From: Actinomycetota bacterium
GTDB lineage: Bacteria; Actinomycetota; Acidimicrobiia; Acidimicrobiales; Iamiaceae
Reading direction: 5' to 3'
Assembly: GCA_019639095.1 (NCBI GenBank)
Contig: JAHBSN010000003.1
Span: forward strand, 1-38,957
Length of the DNA stretch: 38,957 nucleotides
The translations under genes were made by a program, and so were the position numbers. The notes beneath the pieces are model-generated. The model had not been told where the DNA came from and did no database searches. It worked only from the letters and a program-made list of their open reading frames with translations. Positions 18,735 through 27,244 of the stretch are shown here, in pieces (positions within the stretch are counted from its first letter, which is position 1; every line of letters starts with the position of its first letter).

Positions 18735-19790
18735 TCACCCCCGCACGAGGTCGGCCACCAGGCGCAGGTGGTCGGGCGTGCCGTTCACCAGGAGGGTGGT
18801 CATGGCGGTCTTGCGCCACTTCTCGTCGAGCTCCTCGCGGACCTTGTCGAGGGGTCCCACCATGGCCACGTCCTCCACCAGCGCCAGCGGCACCCGCTTG
18901 ATGGCCTCGTCCTTGCGGCCGGCCAGGAAGAGGTCCTGGATCTCCTCCACCTCGTCGCCGTAGCCCATCCGGGCGAACAGGTTGGCGTGGAAGTTCACCT
19001 CCTTGGCCCCCATCCCCCCGATGTAGAAGCCGAGGAACATGCGGACCGCGTCGGCGGCGCGCTCCACGTCGTCGTCCACCACGATGTTCACCATGTTCGG
19101 GATCTCGAAGGTGTCGAGGCTCGTGTGGCGGGCCCCGGGCCGGGCGAAGCCCTCGGCCAGGCACTCGCGGTAGTGGACGTCGAGCTCGGGCGACAGGAAG
19201 ATCGGCAGCCAGCCATCCGCGATCTCGGCGGCCAGCGCCACGTTCTTCGGGCCCTCGGCGCCGAGCAGGATCGGCAGGTCGGCCCGCAGCGGGTGGGTGA
19301 TCGACTTGAGCGGCTTGCCCAGGCCCATGGTGCCGTCGCCCCGGTTGGGCAGCTGGTAGTGCTCGCCCTGGAAGTCGAGCGGCTCCTCGCGGGCGAGGAC
19401 CCGGCGGATGACCTCGATGTACTCCCGCGTGCGGGCGAGGGGCTTGGGGTAGGGCTGGCCGTACCAGCCCTCCACCACCTGGGGGCCCGAGGCACCGAGG
19501 CCGAGCACGAAGCGCCCGCCGCTCAGGTGGTCGAGGGTGAGCGCCGACATCGCCGTGGCCACCGGGGTGCGGGCCGACATCTGGCACACCGCGGTGCCCA
19601 GCTTCAGACGGCTGGTGGCGGCGCCGTACCACGACAGCGGGGTGAAGCAGTCCGAGCCGTACGCCTCGGCCGACCACACCGAGTCGAACCCGAGGTCCTC
19701 GGCCGCGGCGATGGCCTCGGGGACGCCCACCGGGGGCCCGGCGAACCAGTAGCCGAGCACGAGTCCGAGCTTGAGATCGTCGTCTGCCAT
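18735..19790 (-). CDS. LLM class (luciferase-like) F420-dependent oxidoreductase
   Basis: 351-residue TIM-barrel flavin/F420 oxidoreductase. It has the family segments AEDLGFDSVWSAEAYG, LDHLSGGRFVLGLGASGPQV and EGPKNVALAAEIADGWLP. F420-dependent LLM proteins of this kind (Rv3520c in the M. tuberculosis cholesterol cluster) occur beside ltp genes. The start is 20 bases from a KstR-like palindrome (19810-19831), shared with the divergent amidohydrolase-fold gene, so both are probably KstR-controlled. Exact reaction unknown. Confidence 0.88.
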   Translation of the reverse strand: MADDDLKLGLVLGYWFAGPPVGVPEAIAAAEDLGFDSVWSAEAYGSDCFTPLSWYGAATSRLKLGTAVCQMSARTPVATAMSALTLDHLSGGRFVLGLGASGPQVVEGWYGQPYPKPLARTREYIEVIRRVLAREEPLDFQGEHYQLPNRGDGTMGLGKPLKSITHPLRADLPILLGAEGPKNVALAAEIADGWLPIFLSPELDVHYRECLAEGFARPGARHTSLDTFEIPNMVNIVVDDDVERAADAVRMFLGFYIGGMGAKEVNFHANLFARMGYGDEVEEIQDLFLAGRKDEAIKRVPLALVEDVAMVGPLDKVREELDEKWRKTAMTTLLVNGTPDHLRLVADLVRG

Positions 19791-19809
19791 GGGGTGAACG
19801 TAGCGCCCG

Positions 19810-19831
19810 GAACGAGAACGTGTTCTCGTTC
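19810..19831. promoter_or_regulatory. KstR-like operator between LLM and amidohydrolase-fold genes
   Basis: Perfect 10-base arms GAACGAGAAC / GTTCTCGTTC around a GT spacer. It lies midway, about 20 bases from each of two divergent start codons. Confidence 0.85.
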
Positions 19832-19850
19832 GTCACCTAGGGTCGCCGCC

Positions 19851-20723
19851 ATGCCCATGCCCACCGACATCGGGATCGTCGACCTCATGCTCGACATCCC
19901 GGGGCCCGACCAGGCCCATTGGTACGAGTTCCTGAAGCCGCAGCTGCGCGAGGCGTCGCGCGACCACGAGTTCCCGGCCCAGTACATGTTCACCCACGTC
20001 CCGCACGTGGACGGCGGGCCCGATCCGGTGGCCACCGTGCTGACGATGATGGACCACCACGGCATCGAGAAGGCCATGGTGGGCGTGGGCTTCGGCGACG
20101 ATCGCGACGTGAAGCGCCGGGCCCTGCGCGACCACCCCGATCGGTTCATCGGGTCCTTCAGCGTGGACCCGAACCGCGGCATGGCCGGGGTGCGAGACCT
20201 CGTGAAGGCCTACGAGACGCTCGGCATCAAGGCGGCCATCGCCTTCCCGGCCGGCTGCCTCCCGCAGGTCCCGATCAACGACCGCAAGTTCTTCCCGCTC
20301 TACGCCAAGTGCATCGAGCTCGACATCCCGATCTGCGTCTGCACCGGCATCTGCGGCCCCCGGGTGCCCTCGGCCTGCCAGGACACGATGCTGATCGACG
20401 AGGTGTGCTGGTTCTTCCCCGAGCTGAAGTTCGTGATGCGCCACGGCGCCGAGCCCTGGGCCGACGTGGCCGCCAAGCTCCTGCTCAAGTGGCCGAACCT
20501 CTACTACTCCACCTCGGCGTTCGCGCCGAAGTACTACCCCAAGGCCATCGTCGACTTCGCCAACACCCGCGGGGCCGACAAGGTGATGTACGCCGGCTAC
20601 TTCCCGATGGGCCTCGGCCTGGACACGATCTTCGAGCAGCTGCCGAACGTGCCCTTCCGCGACGAGGTGTGGCCCGGCTTCCTGCGGGACAACGCCGTCC
20701 GGGTGTTCAAGCTCGACACCTGA
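19851..20723 (+). CDS. Amidohydrolase-fold protein lacking most metal ligands
   Basis: 290-residue protein with the amidohydrolase-2 (ACMSD-like) layout: HPDRFIGSFSVDPNRG, GIKAAIAFPAG and LKFVMRHGAEPW. The expected N-terminal DxHxH is VDLMLD (10-15), the beta-5 His is replaced in ICVCTG (161-166), and the GSDFP-type aspartate is Tyr 250 (YAGYFP). Only H198 of the usual ligands remains. It may therefore be metal-independent or non-catalytic. The frame is open far upstream but ATG 19851 is 20 bases past the KstR-like site. Related proteins lie in steroid clusters; role unknown. Confidence 0.82.
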   Translation: MPMPTDIGIVDLMLDIPGPDQAHWYEFLKPQLREASRDHEFPAQYMFTHVPHVDGGPDPVATVLTMMDHHGIEKAMVGVGFGDDRDVKRRALRDHPDRFIGSFSVDPNRGMAGVRDLVKAYETLGIKAAIAFPAGCLPQVPINDRKFFPLYAKCIELDIPICVCTGICGPRVPSACQDTMLIDEVCWFFPELKFVMRHGAEPWADVAAKLLLKWPNLYYSTSAFAPKYYPKAIVDFANTRGADKVMYAGYFPMGLGLDTIFEQLPNVPFRDEVWPGFLRDNAVRVFKLDT

Positions 20724-20762
20724 CCACGCCTCGCACTTCCACCCGGCCGCCGGGATCGCTAG

Positions 20763-20780
20763 ACTAGAACGTGTTCTAGT
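20763..20780. promoter_or_regulatory. KstR-like operator before the Rieske oxygenase gene
   Basis: Perfect 8-base arms ACTAGAAC / GTTCTAGT around GT. It fits the published KstR core TnnAACnnGTTnnA exactly and ends 25 bases before ATG 20806. Confidence 0.88.
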
Positions 20781-20805
20781 TCTTCCTCGAGAACAGGTGC
20801 CCGCC

Positions 20806-21864
20806 ATGTCCGATGCGCCCGCCAACCGCTACCCCTTCACCATGCCCTTCGGCTGGTTCGCGGTGGCCGAGACCCCCGACGTCTCCGTCGGCGACGCAAA
20901 GGCCGCGTACTACTTCGACACGCACCTCGTGCTGTGGCGCGACGACACCGGCGAGGTGCACGTGCAGGACGCGTTCTGCCCGCACCTCGGCGCCCACCTC
21001 GGCCACGGCGGGATCGTCGACAACTGCCAGATCGTCTGCCCCTTCCACGGCTGGAAGTTCGACGCCGAGGGCGCCAACACCGAGATCCCCTACTCCGAGC
21101 GGATCAACCGCAGCGCCAAGCTGCGCACCTACCCCGTGGCCGAGCGCAACGGGTTCATCTACGCCTGGTACCACCCGCAGGAGGAGCCGCCCTCCTACGA
21201 GATCCCCGAGGTGGACGAGCTCGTGAACGGCGAGTTCAGCGGGCCCACCAAGACCAACCACATCGTGGAGACGGGCATCCAGGAGATGGCCGAGAACGGG
21301 GTGGACTCGGCCCACTTCCGCTACGTCCACAACGTCGACGAGGTGCCGGTGATCCAGCGCTACGACATCGACGGGCACCGCACGATCATGGAGTCCAAGC
21401 AGCGCTTCCCCACGCCCCGAGGCGTGGTCGACGGTCGCATCGATGCCACCGCCGAGGGCCCCGGCGTCAGCGTGGTGCGCTTCAGCGGGATCATCGACAC
21501 GGTGCTGGTCACGGCGTCGACGCCCATCAGGTCCGACCAGACCGAGACCCGCTTCCACTTCTACGTGCGCAACATGGGCGACGAGGCCACCAACTCCACC
21601 GTTGGCCAGGCCTTCGCCGCCGAGGTCGACAAGCAGTTCGTGGAGGACATGCCGATCTGGGAGCACAAGGCCCACCTGGTGCGCCCGGCGCTCGCCGACA
21701 CCGACGGCCCGTTCATGAAGTTCCGCAAGTGGTACTCGCAGTTCTACGCCGAGGACATCAGCGACGACCGCACGGTGTTCCCGCCGCCCTACTGGCCCGA
21801 GAAGATGGACGAGACGCCGGCCAAGGCCACCGCCTCGGCCAAGTACGGCTCGCCCACCACCTGA
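20806..21864 (+). CDS. Rieske non-haem iron oxygenase (KshA-like)
   Basis: 352-residue terminal oxygenase. The Rieske [2Fe-2S] motif is C58-x-H60 and C78-x2-H81 (FCPHLGAH, CPFHGWKF). Mononuclear iron ligands fit N164-x2-D167-x2-H170-x4-H175 (ENGVDSAHFRYVHN). In a KstR-type regulon the natural candidate is 3-ketosteroid 9-alpha-hydroxylase oxygenase (KshA), which opens the sterol ring with reductase KshB. Another sterol-acting Rieske enzyme (a 7-desaturase type) is possible. No reductase gene is nearby. ATG 20806 is used; GTG 20797 would add three residues. Confidence 0.87.
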   Translation: MSDAPANRYPFTMPFGWFAVAETPDVSVGDAKAAYYFDTHLVLWRDDTGEVHVQDAFCPHLGAHLGHGGIVDNCQIVCPFHGWKFDAEGANTEIPYSERINRSAKLRTYPVAERNGFIYAWYHPQEEPPSYEIPEVDELVNGEFSGPTKTNHIVETGIQEMAENGVDSAHFRYVHNVDEVPVIQRYDIDGHRTIMESKQRFPTPRGVVDGRIDATAEGPGVSVVRFSGIIDTVLVTASTPIRSDQTETRFHFYVRNMGDEATNSTVGQAFAAEVDKQFVEDMPIWEHKAHLVRPALADTDGPFMKFRKWYSQFYAEDISDDRTVFPPPYWPEKMDETPAKATASAKYGSPTT

Positions 21865-21885
21865 TCGGCGGCGCCGGGCCGCCGG

Positions 21886-23418
21886 TCAGCGCGGGCCGAG
21901 CACCAGCACCTGGTCGTCGGGGCCCAGGCTCACCACGGCCGCCTTCGCCGGGTTCACCACCACCTCGCCCGTGGCTCCCACGCGCCACCCGAGCGCGCTC
22001 TCGCCGAGGGCCGAGGCCACCGCCACGATCGTGGCGAACGACGTCGGTTCCGGCGGCGCGTAGCGCGCCGCCGGGCGCAGCGACACGAACGCGCCGCCGG
22101 CGTCGAAGAGCTCGTCGAAGACCCGGTGCAGGTCGAGGCGCTCGGACACCTGGGCGATCATCAGGCTCGACAGCTCGTCGCTCACCACCACGTCGTCCCC
22201 GCCGGTGGCCGCCACCACGGCGACGTTGGCGCGGTCCACCATCTCGACCACCACGCGCGGGCCGCCCGCGGCGGCACGCAGGCCCTGGTCGATCGCGAGC
22301 AGGGTGAGCATGGTGCGGGCATCGGCCTCTCCCGCCGCCAACCGGTCCCGGTAGCCGAGCACGATCACCTGGTCCACCGACCCGTCCTGGCGCTCGAGCA
22401 GCGCCTCGGGCCCGCCCCGCAGGGCCTCGATGCGCACGGGGGCGTTGACGGTCTCGGGCACCGGCGGCTCCAGGGCGGCCGGATCCACCAGTGCCGGGTC
22501 CACCAGCACCTCGATGGTCGAACCGGGCACGAGGAACTCGTCCAGCTCGGTCAGGACCCGCGGGGCGAGGGTGCTCCACCCGATCACCAGGACCTGCAGC
22601 GGAGCCGGCTCGTAGGGGTCCGTGGGCGCCACCACCACCGGCGGCGGCACCATCGGGCCGGTGAACAGCAGGGCGTCGTCGTCCTCGGCCACCGCCACCA
22701 CCTGGTAGCCCGGGCCGAAGGTGGCGTGGGGCGGCGGGTTGAGGACCAGCCCGCCGCCGGCGTCCACCCAGCCCATGACCGCGCTGCCGGCGAAGGCCAG
22801 GACCAGCTCGGCGTAGGTGAGCCCCTCCGCCTCGGGCACGGCGCGGAAGTAGATCTCGCCGCCGTCGAAGTCCATGAGCTCGCGGAACACGGCGGCCAGG
22901 CCGGCCTGGTGGCACGACTGGGCCACCACCTGGGCGATCACGTCGTCGGCCTCCACCGTCACGATCCGCCCGTCGGTGAGCGCCCGCAGGGTGGCGGCGT
23001 GCCGGGCGCTCTCGAGCTCGGCCACCACGTGAGCCCGCCGGAAGCCCGGGTCCAGGCTGCGCACGGCGAGCACCGCCTTCACCACGCCGGCGTCGCCGTC
23101 CTCGCCGGCCAGGACGATGATCGACCTCGCCTCCTCGGCCGCCACCATCGCGAGGTCGGCGAGCCGGGACGGATCACCGGTGCGGCACACCACCCGCGTG
23201 CTGCGCAGGTCGGGCACCTGGATGCGCAGCTCGTCCTCCATGCGGTCCTTGGCCACGTCGGCCAGCACCACCACCGCGGCGCGGCGCTGGTTGGCGTTGG
23301 CGTCCACCAGCTCGTGGAGGATCGTGGGGAGCCGGGGCGACCACCCGAGCACCAGCGTGTGGCCCTGCTCGATCACCGTGGAGCGACCCTTGCGGAGCTG
23401 CTCCACCTGCTGGTCCAT
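21886..23418 (-). CDS. CASTOR/POLLUX-like channel, cytoplasmic RCK-type part (split gene)
   Basis: 510-residue soluble protein with two RCK/TrkA-N-like nucleotide-binding halves (HTLVLGWSPRLPTILHEL near 20-37; LQVLVIGWSTLAPRVLTELD in the second half), as in CASTOR/POLLUX ion channels. It starts MDQQVEQLRKGRSTVIEQGH, which in homologues is the segment directly after the last pore helix. The pore part is in a separate frame 13 bases upstream (23432-23767). The pair is either a frameshifted gene or a true two-subunit split. Convergent with the Rieske gene. Confidence 0.8.
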   Translation of the reverse strand: MDQQVEQLRKGRSTVIEQGHTLVLGWSPRLPTILHELVDANANQRRAAVVVLADVAKDRMEDELRIQVPDLRSTRVVCRTGDPSRLADLAMVAAEEARSIIVLAGEDGDAGVVKAVLAVRSLDPGFRRAHVVAELESARHAATLRALTDGRIVTVEADDVIAQVVAQSCHQAGLAAVFRELMDFDGGEIYFRAVPEAEGLTYAELVLAFAGSAVMGWVDAGGGLVLNPPPHATFGPGYQVVAVAEDDDALLFTGPMVPPPVVVAPTDPYEPAPLQVLVIGWSTLAPRVLTELDEFLVPGSTIEVLVDPALVDPAALEPPVPETVNAPVRIEALRGGPEALLERQDGSVDQVIVLGYRDRLAAGEADARTMLTLLAIDQGLRAAAGGPRVVVEMVDRANVAVVAATGGDDVVVSDELSSLMIAQVSERLDLHRVFDELFDAGGAFVSLRPAARYAPPEPTSFATIVAVASALGESALGWRVGATGEVVVNPAKAAVVSLGPDDQVLVLGPR

Positions 23419-23431
23419 GGAAAAGCTGGCA

Positions 23432-23767
23432 TCAGTCGATGAGCTGCTGTGGCCAGAAGATCCTGGCCACGGTGATCACCAGGCTCACCTCTGCCACCCG
23501 CGGCCCGGTGGCATCGCCGGCGAAGGTGCCGGGTCGAGCACCGAGCAGGGCCTGCCAGAACGCGTCGAACGGGCTGTCGATCCGGTCGCCCCCGTTCACG
23601 CCCTTGAGCTGGAGCAGCCAGATGGCCGACGACGCCGCCACGATGATGGCGAGCATCACCAGGCCGAGGTAGCCGATGACCACCATGGGCCCGCGGGCCA
23701 GGGCCAGGTCGAAGCGGTACCGCAGGCGCGCGGCGGACCCGTGCCGCCGCTGCTCCACGTCCACCAC
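23432..23767 (-). CDS. CASTOR/POLLUX-like channel, transmembrane/pore part (split gene)
   Basis: 111-residue fragment: basic RYRFDLALARG, a membrane helix (MVVIGYLGLVMLAIIVAASS), a pore-like loop (FDAFWQALLGARPGTFAGD), then the beginning of a second helix (VSLVITVARIF) that degenerates to WPQQLID and a TGA. In complete channels this helix runs on into DQQVEQLRKG-like sequence, which here begins the next frame. GTG 23767 follows GGGAGGAG; ATG 23803 is an alternative. Likely broken by a one-base change near 23440. Confidence 0.7.
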   Translation of the reverse strand: MVDVEQRRHGSAARLRYRFDLALARGPMVVIGYLGLVMLAIIVAASSAIWLLQLKGVNGGDRIDSPFDAFWQALLGARPGTFAGDATGPRVAEVSLVITVARIFWPQQLID

Positions 23768-23860
23768 CCTGCTCCTCCCGGCTCCCGACGACCTGCGGTC
23801 CACCTGGACCGCACGGATCCATCGGCAGGAGCGGGGGCGCCGGGAGGCCGGCGGCGCAGA

Positions 23861-25030
23861 TCAGGGCTTCTCGGTGCCCACCACCCACATGGCGAAGAAC
23901 TGCGAGCCGCCGCCGTAGGCGTGGCCCACGGCCTTGCGGACGCCGTCGATCTGATGCTCGCCGGCGGTGCCGCGCACCTGCATGGCGGCCTCGGCGAAGC
24001 GCAGCATGCCCGATGCCCCGATGGGGTTGGTGCAGAGCACGCCGCCCGACATGTTCACCGGGAGGTCGCCGTCCATGGCGGTGGCGCCGGCCTCGGTCAT
24101 CTTCCAACCCTCGCCGGGCTCGGCGAAGCCGAGGTTCTCGAGCCACATCGGCTCGAACCACGAGAACGGCACGTACATCTCGACGGCGTCGACGTCCTTG
24201 CGGGGGTTGGTGATCCCCGCCTGGCGGTAGACGTCGGCGGCGCACAGCGCCCCGCCGAGGGGGAGCACGGTGTCGCGCTCGGCCGACAGCGTCGGCTCGG
24301 AGCGCATGGCCGTGCCCTGCACCCACGCCGGGGTCCGGCCCTGCGCCTTGGCCTCGTCGGCCACCTTCTCCGACCCGAGGACGAGTGCGCACGCGCCGTC
24401 GCTCGAGGGGCAGGTCTCGGCGTAGCGGATCGGGTCCCACAGCATCATCGACTCCTTGATGGAGTCGAAGGAGATGTCGTGCTCGTGGAGGTGGGCGTAG
24501 GGGTTCTTCAGCCCGTTCTGGCGGTCCTTGAGCGCCACCAGCATGCCGATGTGGTCAGGCGCCTTGGCCCGCCGGATGTAGCTGCGGATGTGCGGGGCGA
24601 AGTAGCCGCCGGCGCCGGCGTGGAGCGGCGGGGTGAACGGGATCGGCAGCGAGAGCGCCCACATGGCCTCGCTCTCGGACTGCTTCTCGAACGCCACGGT
24701 GAGCACCCGCTCGTGGATGCCGGCCGAGATCAGCTGGCTGGCCACGATGGCGGTGGAGCCGCCGACCGACCCGGCGGTGTGCACCCGGAACATCGGCTTG
24801 CCCGTGCAGCCCAGCGCGTCGGCCAGGAACAGCTCGGGCATCATCACGCCCTCGAAGAAGTCGGGGGCCTTGCCGATGACCACGGCATCCACGTCGGTCC
24901 AGGTCATCTCGGCGTCGGCGAGGGCGCGCTGGGCGGCCTCGCGGAGCAGGCCGGCCACGGAGACGTCGCCCCGGGTGGCCTCGTGCTTGGTCTGGCCGAT
25001 GCCGACCACGGCGACGCGTTCGTGGCCCAT
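23861..25030 (-). CDS. ltp3: Thiolase-fold steroid aldolase/lipid-transfer protein, Ltp3-like
   Basis: 389 residues, close to mycobacterial Ltp3 (Rv3523, 394 residues as I recall). Thiolase superfamily: DVDAVVIGKAPDFFEGVMMP, AGSVGGSTAI and GGVLCTNPIGASG. The segment that holds the nucleophilic Cys in thiolases (FRVHTAGSVGGSTA, 81-94) has no Cys, and the usual HPxG is NPIG. This fits the Ltp2/Ltp3/Ltp4 group, which cleave sterol side chains by a retro-aldol step with DUF35 partners, rather than true thiolases. Start overlaps the Ltp4 stop (TGATG). Confidence 0.85.
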   Translation of the reverse strand: MGHERVAVVGIGQTKHEATRGDVSVAGLLREAAQRALADAEMTWTDVDAVVIGKAPDFFEGVMMPELFLADALGCTGKPMFRVHTAGSVGGSTAIVASQLISAGIHERVLTVAFEKQSESEAMWALSLPIPFTPPLHAGAGGYFAPHIRSYIRRAKAPDHIGMLVALKDRQNGLKNPYAHLHEHDISFDSIKESMMLWDPIRYAETCPSSDGACALVLGSEKVADEAKAQGRTPAWVQGTAMRSEPTLSAERDTVLPLGGALCAADVYRQAGITNPRKDVDAVEMYVPFSWFEPMWLENLGFAEPGEGWKMTEAGATAMDGDLPVNMSGGVLCTNPIGASGMLRFAEAAMQVRGTAGEHQIDGVRKAVGHAYGGGSQFFAMWVVGTEKP

Positions 25031-26088
25031 CAGTTCTCACCTTCCAGGACGCAGACCAGGTTCTGTTGCAGGCAGGGCCCGCTGGTGGCGTGGGCCACGC
25101 CGCGGTTCGCCTCGCCCGACCAGATCCGGGAGGCGACCTCGCCGATGCGGATCAGCCCGGCGGTCATCATCGGGTTGGCGGCGAGCGCTCCGCCCGAGGG
25201 GTTGATCGCCGTGCCGTCGCCCAACCCGAGCGCCTCGCGCAGGATGAGCTCCTGGTGCGAGAACGGGGCGTGCAGCTCGGCCACGTCGACCTCGCCTCCG
25301 GCCACGCCGGCCTTCTCGCCGGCGATGCGGGTGCTCTCGCTGACCGTGAGGTCCCGCAGGCCGAGGTGGATCGGCTCCACGCGGTGGTCGATGCCCCGGA
25401 TCCACGCCGGGCGGGACACCTTGGACCGGGCGACGTCGCCGGCGGCCAGGATCACGCAGGCGGCGCCATCGGTGATCGGGGGGCAGTCGCTCTTGCGGAG
25501 CGGGGCGATGTGGTACCCGTCGGCGAGCAGGTCGTCGGCGGGGCGATCCCACGCCAGCTGCGCGTTGGGGTTGTCCAGGGCGCTGCGGCGGCTGCGGGCG
25601 GCCACCTCGGCGAGGTCGGCCTCGGTGGCCTTGCCGGCGTCGAGCAGGGCCCGGGCCTGCAGGGCGGCAAGGCTCACCGAGTCGGCCCACAGGGGGGCCA
25701 CGGTGATGGGGTCGAGCTGGCGGGTGAGGACCATGGGCAGGTCGCCCGGAGACGACTTGGCGTAGGCGTACACCAGGGCGGTGTCGATCTCGCCGAGCTG
25801 GAGCTTCACCCAGGCCTCGTAGAGCGCCCAGGCGCCGTCCATCTCCACGTGGCTCTCCTGGATGGGAGGCCACGGGCCCACGCCGTCGAGCGTGGACACG
25901 AAGCTGAAGGCGGTGCCGGCCAGGTAGTCGGTGGAGCCCGAGCAGGTGAAGCCGATGTCGTCGATGGTCATGTCGACCTTGGCCAGCGCGCCGTGGATGG
26001 CGGGCATCAGCATCTCGACCTCGTTGAGCTCGGGGACGCTGCGCCGGGCCGGGGTCTGGTCGAACGAGATGATCGCGATGTCTCGCAT
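25030..26088 (-). CDS. ltp4: Thiolase-fold steroid aldolase/lipid-transfer protein, Ltp4-like
   Basis: 352 residues, matching Ltp4 (Rv3522, about 354). Thiolase fold beginning MRDIAIISFDQTPARR; segments IGFTCSGSTDYLAG, PITDGAACVILAAGD and SGGALAANPMMTAGLI. The catalytic Cys segment (IQESHVEMDGAWAL) has none and HPxG is NPMM, so it is unlikely to be a conventional thiolase. In Rhodococcus, Ltp3 and Ltp4 are needed to remove C24-branched (plant sterol) side chains. The gene joins its neighbours by one-base TGATG overlaps, implying equal production. Confidence 0.85.
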   Translation of the reverse strand: MRDIAIISFDQTPARRSVPELNEVEMLMPAIHGALAKVDMTIDDIGFTCSGSTDYLAGTAFSFVSTLDGVGPWPPIQESHVEMDGAWALYEAWVKLQLGEIDTALVYAYAKSSPGDLPMVLTRQLDPITVAPLWADSVSLAALQARALLDAGKATEADLAEVAARSRRSALDNPNAQLAWDRPADDLLADGYHIAPLRKSDCPPITDGAACVILAAGDVARSKVSRPAWIRGIDHRVEPIHLGLRDLTVSESTRIAGEKAGVAGGEVDVAELHAPFSHQELILREALGLGDGTAINPSGGALAANPMMTAGLIRIGEVASRIWSGEANRGVAHATSGPCLQQNLVCVLEGEN

Positions 26089-26717
26089 CAGCCCTCACCT
26101 CCGTCGGCCTCGGTGCCGCCCACGCCGGTGCGGGGGTTGCGCACCACCAGCTCGGTGGGGGCCACGCCACCGACCCACGAGCCGAGGCCGGTGCCGCGCT
26201 TCTCGCCGGGGATGCGCACGTTCACGTCGTCGGGCTCGCCGGTGGGGCGGAACCACTTGATCGATTCGAGGGTGGGCTCGATGTCGGCGTCGTCGCGCCA
26301 CACCGCCTCCACCCGCATGCCGATGCGCACCTGGTCGGCGGGGATCTCCTGGATGAGGTGCATGATCGAGAGGTCGGCGCCGTCCAGCAGGATCAAGGCG
26401 CTCGTGTAGGGGATCTCCATGCCCGAGCCGTAGAACTGGAGGTTCACGACGCAGAACGAGGTGACGGTGCCCACCTGGGCCACCTCGACCTCGATGGGGG
26501 TGGCGGCGCCCAGCTCGGGGTCGGCGCCGCGAGGCGGCACGTAGACCTTGCTCTGGGGCGTGGCCTGCTGGCCGATGATCTTCTTCTGGGTGATGCCCCG
26601 GAGGAAGCGGCTCGTGGCGTCGCCGGCGGTGAAGGTGTAGTCGAGCTGCGCCGGCGTGCGGACCGAGCGCACCGGCTCGACGTCGCGCAGCGAGGCGGGC
26701 AGTTGGATCTCGGGCAT
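26088..26717 (-). CDS. DUF35 OB-fold protein, second copy (Ltp partner)
   Basis: 209-residue protein with the rubredoxin-like stub and OB fold of DUF35 (ChsH2-C type), which bind thiolase-like aldolases and help position CoA substrates. The conserved VYVPPRG is present (FLRGITQKKIIGQQATPQSK before it), but the four zinc-ribbon cysteines expected around it are missing. The OB strands follow (EVEVAQVGTVTSFCVVNLQF, IRIGMRVEAVW). It overlaps both neighbours by one base. In M. tuberculosis the single gene Rv3521 occupies this position. Confidence 0.85.
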   Translation of the reverse strand: MPEIQLPASLRDVEPVRSVRTPAQLDYTFTAGDATSRFLRGITQKKIIGQQATPQSKVYVPPRGADPELGAATPIEVEVAQVGTVTSFCVVNLQFYGSGMEIPYTSALILLDGADLSIMHLIQEIPADQVRIGMRVEAVWRDDADIEPTLESIKWFRPTGEPDDVNVRIPGEKRGTGLGSWVGGVAPTELVVRNPRTGVGGTEADGGEG

Positions 26718-27190
26718 CAGGCCCGGCCTCCTTCGGGGTCGACGAGGGTCCAGTGGGCGATGTCGTCGATGTGGCCCTCGCGCTCGTCGGCCCACACCGG
26801 CTCCACGCGGGCGCCGGTGGAGACGGCCTCGATGCCGGGGGCGGCCAGGGCGCCCAGCATCGGCGTGTCGGCGCCATCGAGCTTGACCAGCACCCAGGCG
26901 AAGGGCTCGTCGAGCGGGTGCTTGGCGTGCGGCTGGGTGACCCAGGCCCACGTGGTGATGACGCCCTGGGGCCCCACCTCCACCAGCTCGGTGAGGTCCT
27001 CGCCCGACACGGGGTCGAACTCGGCCGGCGGCACCAGCACCCGGCCGTCCTCGGCGCGCGATCCCACCAGGACCCGCTCGCGCAGGCCGGTGAGGAAGGC
27101 GCCGATCACCGGTCCGGTGGTGCGCTTGAACGGGTATTCGATGATGAGCGGGGCGGAGAGGATCTCCCCCGGGTCCTGACGATCCGTCAC
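26717..27190 (-). CDS. DUF35 OB-fold protein, first copy (operon leader)
   Basis: 157-residue DUF35-type protein: IGAFLTGLRERVLVGSRAEDGRVLVPPAEFDP resembles the linker/zinc-ribbon region, again without cysteines, followed by OB-fold strands (LTELVEVGPQGVITTWAWVT, PFAWVLVKLDGADTPMLG). GTG 27190 is 10 bases from a KstR-like site, which implies a very short leader. It heads the four-gene operon DUF35-DUF35-ltp4-ltp3; all three junctions are TGATG. With the next gene it may form a heteromeric OB platform. Confidence 0.85.
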   Translation of the reverse strand: MTDRQDPGEILSAPLIIEYPFKRTTGPVIGAFLTGLRERVLVGSRAEDGRVLVPPAEFDPVSGEDLTELVEVGPQGVITTWAWVTQPHAKHPLDEPFAWVLVKLDGADTPMLGALAAPGIEAVSTGARVEPVWADEREGHIDDIAHWTLVDPEGGRA

Positions 27191-27199
27191 GCGGCGAAT

Positions 27200-27217
27200 A
27201 CTAGAACACGTTTCACT
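27200..27217. promoter_or_regulatory. KstR-like operator before the DUF35-ltp operon
   Basis: ACTAGAAC-AC-GTTTCACT: perfect left arm, degenerate right arm. The AAC-NN-GTT core is kept. It is 10 bases from the GTG start of the operon. Confidence 0.65.
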
Positions 27218-27244
27218 TTTCGCAAGTCGGGGCCGGAACGCCCA

